Shown here piece after piece: positions 58,743-64,000 of a stretch of 64,000 nt of DNA. Numbering within the stretch: position 1 is the stretch's first letter; every line of letters starts with the position of its first letter. The DNA lies in assembly GCA_963708725.1 (NCBI GenBank), contig CAVPTL010000020.1, forward strand, positions 1 to 64,000, in the 5' to 3' direction. Position numbers and translations under genes: made by a program. The DNA is from CAVPTL01 sp963708725 (GTDB lineage Bacteria > Actinomycetota > Thermoleophilia > Gaiellales > JAICJC01). The notes below the pieces were generated by a model. The model was not told the DNA's origin. It was given only the letters and a program-made list of their open reading frames with translations, and ran no database searches.

Positions 58743-60791
58743 CTAGTCGGGAACGGCGGCAGGTGCGGCCGATGACGCTTGCAGCTCACGCAGTTCCTCG
58801 AGCGGGATGTGGCAACGAATCGCGTGGCCCTCCTCGGGCTCGGCCAGTGGCGGTTCGGTGGTCTCGCAGATGTCGCCGATCTTGCGCGGACAGCGGGTGT
58901 GAAACACGCAGCCCGACGGTGGGTCGGCGGGGCTGGGAATCTCGCCCTCGAGCCGGATCCGATCGCCGTCGGTGCCGTCCAGACTGGGCACGGCCGACAA
59001 CAACGCCTCGGTGTAGGGATGGTGGGGCGCAGAGAACACCTGCTGGGCTGGGCCCAGCTCCATGACCCGACCGAGGTAGAGCACGCAGATGCGATCGGAG
59101 AGGTAGCGCACGACCCCCAGATCGTGGCTGATGAAGAGGTAGGCCACGCCCTCCTTGCGCTGGAGCTCGTAGAGCAGGTTGAGAATCGCCGCTTGCACCG
59201 AGACGTCGAGTGCCGAGGTCGGCTCGTCACAGACCACCAGCTTTGGGTCGCCGGCGAAGGCTCTGGCGATCGCGACCCGCTGCTTGAGTCCGCCCGAAAG
59301 CTGTTTGGGGCGTACTCCCAGGTAGCGATCGGCCAGCCGCACCGATCGGGTCAGCTCGACCAGCCGGGTGTCGCGTTCTTTTCCGCGCAGCCCGGCAAGC
59401 TTGGAGAGCGACCGTCCCACCAGCTTGCGCACCGTATGGCGTCGGTTGAGGGCAGAGTCGGGATTTTGGAACACGATCTGGATCGCTTTGACCTGATCGC
59501 CGGAGCGCTTCTTGGTGGTGCCGGGAAGCGGCGCCCCGGAGAGCTCGAGGGTGGCCCCCGTATCGGGAGCGGTAATCCCCAGGAGCACCCGTGCGAGGGT
59601 GGTTTTGCCGCTACCCGACTCCCCGACCAGCCCCAGCGTCTCCCCCGCGCGGATTTGCATCTGCACCCCGGCCAGAGCGTGGATATCGACCCCCGAGACC
59701 TTGAATGTCTTCGACAGATCGGTGGCGTTCAGAAGCGGTTCGAAGGTGCGCTCGGCGGCATCGGTGATGTCGCCTCCGGCGGCGTGCGGAAGCGACGGTG
59801 CCTGCTCATGGAAATGGCAGCGAGACTCGCGGTTGGCTCCCACCGGGTACATCGGCGGCGGATCGGTCCGGCAGCGATCCTGCACCAGTCCGCAGCGGTC
59901 GGCGAAGATGCACCCCGCGATCTCGGCACCCGGCGCGGGCAGGAAGCCGGGGATGGTGTCGAGCCACCCGTCCTCCTTGAGCCGGCCCCGTCGCGGAATG
60001 CAGCGCAGAAGCCCGACGGTATAGGGGTGGCGGGGGTCGTGAAAGACCTCACTCGCGGGCCCCTGCTCGACCATCTCGCCGGCGTACAGCACGCCCACGC
60101 GGTCGCACATCTTGGCGATCACGCCGAGGTTGTGGCTGATGAAGAGCAGGGAGGTCGAGAGCTCCTCTCGCAGCGCCGCCACCAGATCGAGCACCTCGGC
60201 CTCGACCGTCGCGTCGAGACCGGTGGTCGGCTCGTCGAGGATCAGCAGGGCCGGCTCGACGGCGAGCGCCATGGCGATAATCACCCGCTGCTGCATCCCG
60301 CCTGACAGTTGGTGTGGGAAGCGATCCATCACGTTACGCGGATCCGAGATTCGCACCCGGGCGAGGGCGGCTTCGGAACGTTCGACGGCCTCTTTGCGGC
60401 TGGCTCCGCCGACTTCGAACACCTCCGCCACCTGGCGTCCGATCTGCATCGAGGGGTTGAGCGCGCGAGACGCGTCCTGATAGACCATCGACACGGAGTT
60501 GGCCCGCATCGTGCGCAGCTCGGACTCGCTCAGGTCATATGGATTGCGACCGTCGATGGTGATCGAGCCGCCCGAGACCGAGCCGTTGCGCGGCAGGTAG
60601 CGAACCAGGGCGAGCGCCACGGTCGATTTACCGCAGCCGGACTCGCCCACCAGCCCGAACGACTCTCCGCGGCCGACCTCGAACGACACCCCGCGGATCG
60701 CGGCTCGCTCCTGCCCGCGCACGCGGTAGGAGATCTCGAGCTCGTCGACGCGCAGTGCGGCGGTTTCGGTGGGAAGGGGTGCGGCGCTCAT
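58743..60791 (-). CDS. Dipeptide/oligopeptide ABC transporter, fused double ATPase
   Basis: A 682-residue protein with two complete ABC ATPase domains, equal to DppD and DppF joined in one chain. Domain 1: Walker A GLVGESGCGKSTV, signature LSGGMQQR, Walker B LLILDEPTTGLD. Domain 2: Walker A GLVGESGSGKTTL, signature LSGGLKQR, Walker B LVVCDEPTSALD. Each ends with the oligopeptide-type C-terminal Cys cluster (GCIFADRCGLVQDRC and GCVFHTRCPRKIGDIC), which in some DppD/OppD proteins holds an Fe-S cluster. ATG 60791 overlaps the permease stop (ATGA). Confidence 0.92.
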   Translation of the reverse strand: MSAAPLPTETAALRVDELEISYRVRGQERAAIRGVSFEVGRGESFGLVGESGCGKSTVALALVRYLPRNGSVSGGSITIDGRNPYDLSESELRTMRANSVSMVYQDASRALNPSMQIGRQVAEVFEVGGASRKEAVERSEAALARVRISDPRNVMDRFPHQLSGGMQQRVIIAMALAVEPALLILDEPTTGLDATVEAEVLDLVAALREELSTSLLFISHNLGVIAKMCDRVGVLYAGEMVEQGPASEVFHDPRHPYTVGLLRCIPRRGRLKEDGWLDTIPGFLPAPGAEIAGCIFADRCGLVQDRCRTDPPPMYPVGANRESRCHFHEQAPSLPHAAGGDITDAAERTFEPLLNATDLSKTFKVSGVDIHALAGVQMQIRAGETLGLVGESGSGKTTLARVLLGITAPDTGATLELSGAPLPGTTKKRSGDQVKAIQIVFQNPDSALNRRHTVRKLVGRSLSKLAGLRGKERDTRLVELTRSVRLADRYLGVRPKQLSGGLKQRVAIARAFAGDPKLVVCDEPTSALDVSVQAAILNLLYELQRKEGVAYLFISHDLGVVRYLSDRICVLYLGRVMELGPAQQVFSAPHHPYTEALLSAVPSLDGTDGDRIRLEGEIPSPADPPSGCVFHTRCPRKIGDICETTEPPLAEPEEGHAIRCHIPLEELRELQASSAAPAAVPD

Positions 60792-61675
60792 TCGTCCAGC
60801 ACTTTCTCGATCGCGTCGGCGACCAGGTTGACGGCAATCACCAGGGAGGCGATGGCGGCGGCGGCGAACAGGACCTCCCACCAGTAGCCCGCGGGCACGA
60901 CCGAGATGTTGTCAGCGATATCGTCGCCCCAGTCAGGTGTCGGCGGCGGGATTCCGAAGCCGAGAAACGACAGTGTGGCCACGGTGAACACCGCGTAGCC
61001 GAGCCGCACGGTGAACTCCACCAGGATCGGCGACATGACGTTTGGCAGGAGCTCGGACACCATGATGTAGAGCCCGTTCTCGTTTCGCAGGCGAGCGGCG
61101 GTGACGTAATCCAGCTCGCGTTCCTGAATCACCGCGGTGCGGACGGTACGCGCGATCAACGGCGCGAAGATGAACCCGATGCAGATCGTGATGGTCACGT
61201 TGGACGGCCCCAGCGCTGCGATCACCACGACGGCGGTGATCACCAGGGGCAGTGCCAGCACCGCGTCCACGAACCGGCTGATCGTGTCGTCGACCCAGCC
61301 GCGCATGTAGCCGGTGATCAACCCCAGGAGCGTCCCCAGAATTGTGCCCAGCGTGGTTGCGAGCAGCGCGACCACGAGCACCACGCGCACACCGGTGATG
61401 ACTCGTGCAAAGACGTCACGGCCGGTCTGATCGGTGCCGAACCAGTGGCTACCCGACGGCGAGGCGTCGGTGTGCAGCAGATCCTGATGGTAAGGCCCGT
61501 AGCGAACAACGTGATAGCCGATGAATGCACACACGATCCAGAAGATCAGGATCGTGGCCCCGATCAGAAACGTCTTTGACTTGCGCAGCTCTCGCCACTG
61601 CTCACGGCGGACCCGTTTGGCGTCCGAATCGACCGAGCCGGCGAGGTCGCTGGGGTCGGCGGGAACGGCGCTCAC
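60788..61675 (-). CDS. Peptide-type ABC transporter permease, DppC-like
   Basis: A 295-residue permease with an N-terminal extra helix (FLIGATILIFWIVCAFIGYH) and the BPD inner-membrane domain. The EAA loop is in TAVIQERELDYVTAARLR and the C-terminal half has LSFLGFGIPPPTPDWGDDI, typical of the DppC/OppC family. It pairs with the DppB-like permease, with 4-base overlaps on both sides. Confidence 0.92.
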   Translation of the reverse strand: MSAVPADPSDLAGSVDSDAKRVRREQWRELRKSKTFLIGATILIFWIVCAFIGYHVVRYGPYHQDLLHTDASPSGSHWFGTDQTGRDVFARVITGVRVVLVVALLATTLGTILGTLLGLITGYMRGWVDDTISRFVDAVLALPLVITAVVVIAALGPSNVTITICIGFIFAPLIARTVRTAVIQERELDYVTAARLRNENGLYIMVSELLPNVMSPILVEFTVRLGYAVFTVATLSFLGFGIPPPTPDWGDDIADNISVVPAGYWWEVLFAAAAIASLVIAVNLVADAIEKVLDE

Positions 61676-62625
61676 TTGTCACCACCCAGCCGCAGGCGCG
61701 GGTTCAGGAGCGTGTAGCTGATATCGGCGATCAGGGTTGCGACCAGGTAGACCACCCCGATCGTGAGCACGGTGGCCTCGAGCAGCGGGAAGTCCTTGGC
61801 GTTTGCGGCCTTGAAGGTGAGCGAGCCGATGCCGTTGTAGTGGAACAGGTACTCCACCACCACCAGGCCGCCGATCAGATATCCCACCTGTGTCGCCACG
61901 ACCGTGATCGTCGGCAGAAGCGCGTTTCGCAGCACGTGTCGGCGGACCACGGTCTTGGTCGGCAGGCCCTTCAGCACCGCGGTGCGGGTGTAGTCGGCGT
62001 TCAGGGCTTCGATGGTGCCCGCCCGCGCCATCCGCATGATGTAGCCGAACAGCACGAACGCGATCGCGATCGCGGGCATTATCAGGTGGAAGATCTGGGT
62101 GAACGGTCCCGCACCGGTGGGCGCGGCGGCACTGACCGGTAAGACGTTCAGCCAGATCCCGAAGATCATGATCAAAAACACACCCGACACGAACTCAGGC
62201 AGGCCGAGCAGCGACAACCCGAACACGCTGATCGTGCGGTCGGCCCACCCACCGTATTTCAGGCCGGCGATCACCCCCGACAGGATCGACAGCGGCACGC
62301 ACAGCAGGAACGCCACAGCGGCCAGTTTCAGTGAATTGAGAAGCGCGCTGGTGATGAACGGCCGAATCGGGGCCTGGTAGCTGTACGACTCCCCCATGTC
62401 GCCGTGGGCGAGGTTGTCGATCCAATCCTTGTACTGAGTGACGAGCGGCCGGTCGACGCCCAGCTTGTGGTCGAGCGCCGCCACGCCGGCGGGGGTGGCC
62501 AGGTTTCCGAGAATCGTCCGGCCGGGATCTCCCGGCAGCTGCTGACCTGCCCAGAAGATGATGATCGAGAGGATCCACAGGGTGATGAGGGCCAGCCCGA
62601 TTCGCTTGAGTATGTAGACCGCCAT
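61672..62625 (-). CDS. Peptide-type ABC transporter permease, DppB-like
   Basis: A 317-residue permease with about six helices. The N-terminus IGLALITLWILSIIIFWAGQ and PGDPGRTILGNLATP are typical of DppB/OppB. The EAA loop is in IEALNADYTRTAVLKGLP. It starts 58 bases downstream of the substrate-binding gene, with a strong hairpin in between, and overlaps the next permease by 4 bases. Confidence 0.92.
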   Translation of the reverse strand: MAVYILKRIGLALITLWILSIIIFWAGQQLPGDPGRTILGNLATPAGVAALDHKLGVDRPLVTQYKDWIDNLAHGDMGESYSYQAPIRPFITSALLNSLKLAAVAFLLCVPLSILSGVIAGLKYGGWADRTISVFGLSLLGLPEFVSGVFLIMIFGIWLNVLPVSAAAPTGAGPFTQIFHLIMPAIAIAFVLFGYIMRMARAGTIEALNADYTRTAVLKGLPTKTVVRRHVLRNALLPTITVVATQVGYLIGGLVVVEYLFHYNGIGSLTFKAANAKDFPLLEATVLTIGVVYLVATLIADISYTLLNPRLRLGGDK

Positions 62626-62641
62626 CTCGTCCTCCGTGATC

Positions 62642-62672
62642 GTGCCGGCGGCGGGTTGGCCGCCGCCGGCAC
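62642..62672 (-). terminator. Hairpin between binding-protein and permease genes
   Basis: GTGCCGGCGGCGG pairs perfectly over 13 bp with CCGCCGCCGGCAC around a GTTGG loop. It has no T-run. In this position such hairpins usually protect the 3' end of the binding-protein message or cause partial termination, so that the binding protein is made in excess over the permeases. Confidence 0.75.
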
Positions 62673-62683
62673 CTCATGGTGAT

Positions 62684-64000
62684 TCAGGCAGCGACTGGAC
62701 CGGCGCCGCTGAGGAAGATCTGGCCCATGCCGGTGGTGACCACGCCGGCGATAGCCTTCTTGGAGACGCTGATCGCATCGAAGTAGTACGCGATGATGTA
62801 GGGCGTCTCGTCGAGCAGCAGCGTCTCGATCTGGCCGGCGATCTTCTTCTGCGTGGACAGGTCGAGCGCCGCCACGTACTGCTTCACCAGCTGGTCATAC
62901 TGAGGATTCTTGAAGTGGGCTGCGTTCCACGCGCCGTCGGAGGTCAGCGTGGCAGCGAGCACCACATTCGGCACTCCGCGGTGGCCGTAGTCGACCAGGC
63001 TCATCGTGCCCGACAGCCAGTGATCCTTGTAGTAGGTGCTCTGGTTGTCGACGTGCAGGTTGATGTCGATGCCGATCGCCTGGCCCGCCTGCTTGATGAT
63101 GGTCGCGTAGTCCGACATCTCCTGGTAGTTCTCGGTGTACAGGTCGGTCGTGAACCCGTTGGGGTGGCCGGCCTGCGACATCAGCTGCTTGGCCTTGGGG
63201 ATGTCCTGCACCCGCTGCGGCACCGTGGTGTTGGTCGATCGGAACATCGGCGCAAACGGCGTATCGTTGCCGAGCTGGGCATAACCCTTGAACAATGCCT
63301 GGGCGATCTCCGGGCGATTGAGCGACAGCGCCATGGCCTGGCGCACCAGCTTGTTGTTCCAGGGGGACTTGTCGTTTCGCATCGAGAGCTCGCGATGCTG
63401 CGACGACTTGCTGACCCACAGGGTGTAGTCGGGATTGTTCAGCACGCCCTCGGCGCCGGACGGCACGATCAGGTTGACGATGTCCACGTCGCCGCCGATC
63501 AGCGCGGTGATCTGCGGGCCCTGGTCGGGATAGAACGAGTGCTCGAGCTTCGCGGGAAGCACCTTGCCGCCCCACCAGTTGGGGTTGGGGACGAAGGTTG
63601 CGCCGTCGTTGGCGTGGTAGGCCTGGAGCTTGAACGCGCCGGTACCAAGGAAGTCCTTCTGCCACTTGGCGTAGTCGGTGCCGTTCTTGACGATGATCAT
63701 GTTGTAGTTGTCCGACGAGATCAGGTACGGGAAGTTGCCGTTCGGTGCCTCCAGGTTGAACTGCACCGTCTGGTCGTCGATCTTCTTGACGCCCGACTTG
63801 TCGAGCACGCCGGTGAACACCGACGCCGCGTTCACGTACACCTTCGGGTCGGAGTTCTGCTGGAAGCTGTAGACGACGTCGTCGGCGGTCATCGGGCTGC
63901 CGTCTGAGAACGTGACGCCCGGGCGGAGCTTGTACGTCCACACCGAGGCGTCGGTGTTGGGCGAGAAACTCAGCGCCAGCATGGGCTTGAGCAGGTTCGT
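62684..64000 (-). CDS. Peptide/solute-binding lipoprotein of ABC transporter, N-terminus missing
   Basis: An extracellular solute-binding protein of family 5 (SBP_bac_5). The window edge cuts the N-terminal part, including the signal peptide; the frame stays open to base 64000. Family signatures are WTYKLRPGVTFSDGSPMTADDVVYSF near the visible start (given as key residues LRPGVTFSDG and TADDV), GTGAFKLQAY, and MSLVDYGHRGVPNV near residue 320. Ligands of this family range from peptides to sugar oligomers and other solutes. It is the first visible gene of the operon with the permeases, fused ATPase, Fae-like protein, dehydratase and dehydrogenase. Confidence 0.92.
   Translation of the reverse strand, partial: TNLLKPMLALSFSPNTDASVWTYKLRPGVTFSDGSPMTADDVVYSFQQNSDPKVYVNAASVFTGVLDKSGVKKIDDQTVQFNLEAPNGNFPYLISSDNYNMIIVKNGTDYAKWQKDFLGTGAFKLQAYHANDGATFVPNPNWWGGKVLPAKLEHSFYPDQGPQITALIGGDVDIVNLIVPSGAEGVLNNPDYTLWVSKSSQHRELSMRNDKSPWNNKLVRQAMALSLNRPEIAQALFKGYAQLGNDTPFAPMFRSTNTTVPQRVQDIPKAKQLMSQAGHPNGFTTDLYTENYQEMSDYATIIKQAGQAIGIDINLHVDNQSTYYKDHWLSGTMSLVDYGHRGVPNVVLAATLTSDGAWNAAHFKNPQYDQLVKQYVAALDLSTQKKIAGQIETLLLDETPYIIAYYFDAISVSKKAIAGVVTTGMGQIFLSGAGPVAA

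Noticed and set aside
1..64000. CRISPR arrays, insertion sequences, integrases, rRNA operons, replication origin
   Set aside because: No regularly spaced repeats, transposase or integrase motifs, rRNA sequence or DnaA-box cluster was seen on reading the window.

Overview
The window is GC-rich and densely coded on both strands. It looks like a chromosomal segment of an actinobacterium of the class Thermoleophilia (Solirubrobacterales-like). That placement is an inference from gene content: an RsiG-GarA-FtsR gene cluster with a single-motif RsiG, the MurT/GatD lipid II amidation pair, DapL-type lysine synthesis, a group 2 type sigma-70 factor and many Actinobacteria-style start regions. No phage, insertion sequence, CRISPR array or rRNA was seen; there is one tRNA.

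Layout. 1-5.6 kb: a damaged pheT end, a CopC-CopD fusion with a lipoprotein-like tail, and an M29 aminopeptidase. 5.7-13 kb: pyruvate dehydrogenase genes (E1 alpha, E1 beta, E2 on minus; a free lipoyl-domain protein, E3 and proS on plus). 13-14.3 kb: an ECF sigma/anti-sigma pair and tRNA-Pro(GGG). 14.3-24.4 kb: membrane and secreted proteins, including two divergent paralogous beta-propellers. 24.5-30.6 kb: a holin-phosphodiesterase fusion divergent from a HEAT-repeat protein and a processive-type glycosyltransferase, then an MFS exporter. 31-34.6 kb: a phospholipid synthase and a GDP-mannose pyrophosphorylase-mutase fusion. 34.6-43 kb: a probable cyclic-di-GMP and development region (RsiG, GarA-like FHA protein, FtsR, GGDEF, long coiled-coil protein, HD-GYP, degenerate GGDEF). 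43-55.9 kb: housekeeping genes (sigma factor, MurT/GatD, dut, hflX, dapL, dapF, miaA, miaB). 55.9-64 kb: a catabolic operon with a peptide-type ABC transporter, a formaldehyde-activating-enzyme homologue, an enolase-superfamily dehydratase and a zinc alcohol dehydrogenase.

The most interesting points are: (1) a minus-strand promoter, structured segment and strong intrinsic terminator at 40.5-40.77 kb, with mutually exclusive pairing arms, which looks like an undescribed small RNA or attenuator upstream of the coiled-coil gene; (2) a DapF in which both catalytic cysteines are serine, directly beside DapL; (3) a c-di-GMP cluster with a catalytically dead GGDEF protein that keeps its I-site, and WhiG/sigma-28-like promoter boxes nearby; (4) a probable ATC start codon for the mannose-1-phosphate guanylyltransferase fusion, whose mutase half has lost its active-site signatures; (5) a dispersed 31-bp palindrome found three times, each time between convergent genes; (6) a formaldehyde-activating-enzyme homologue inside a transporter/dehydratase/dehydrogenase operon.

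All calls come from reading the sequence and from recalled family motifs. No database search was run.
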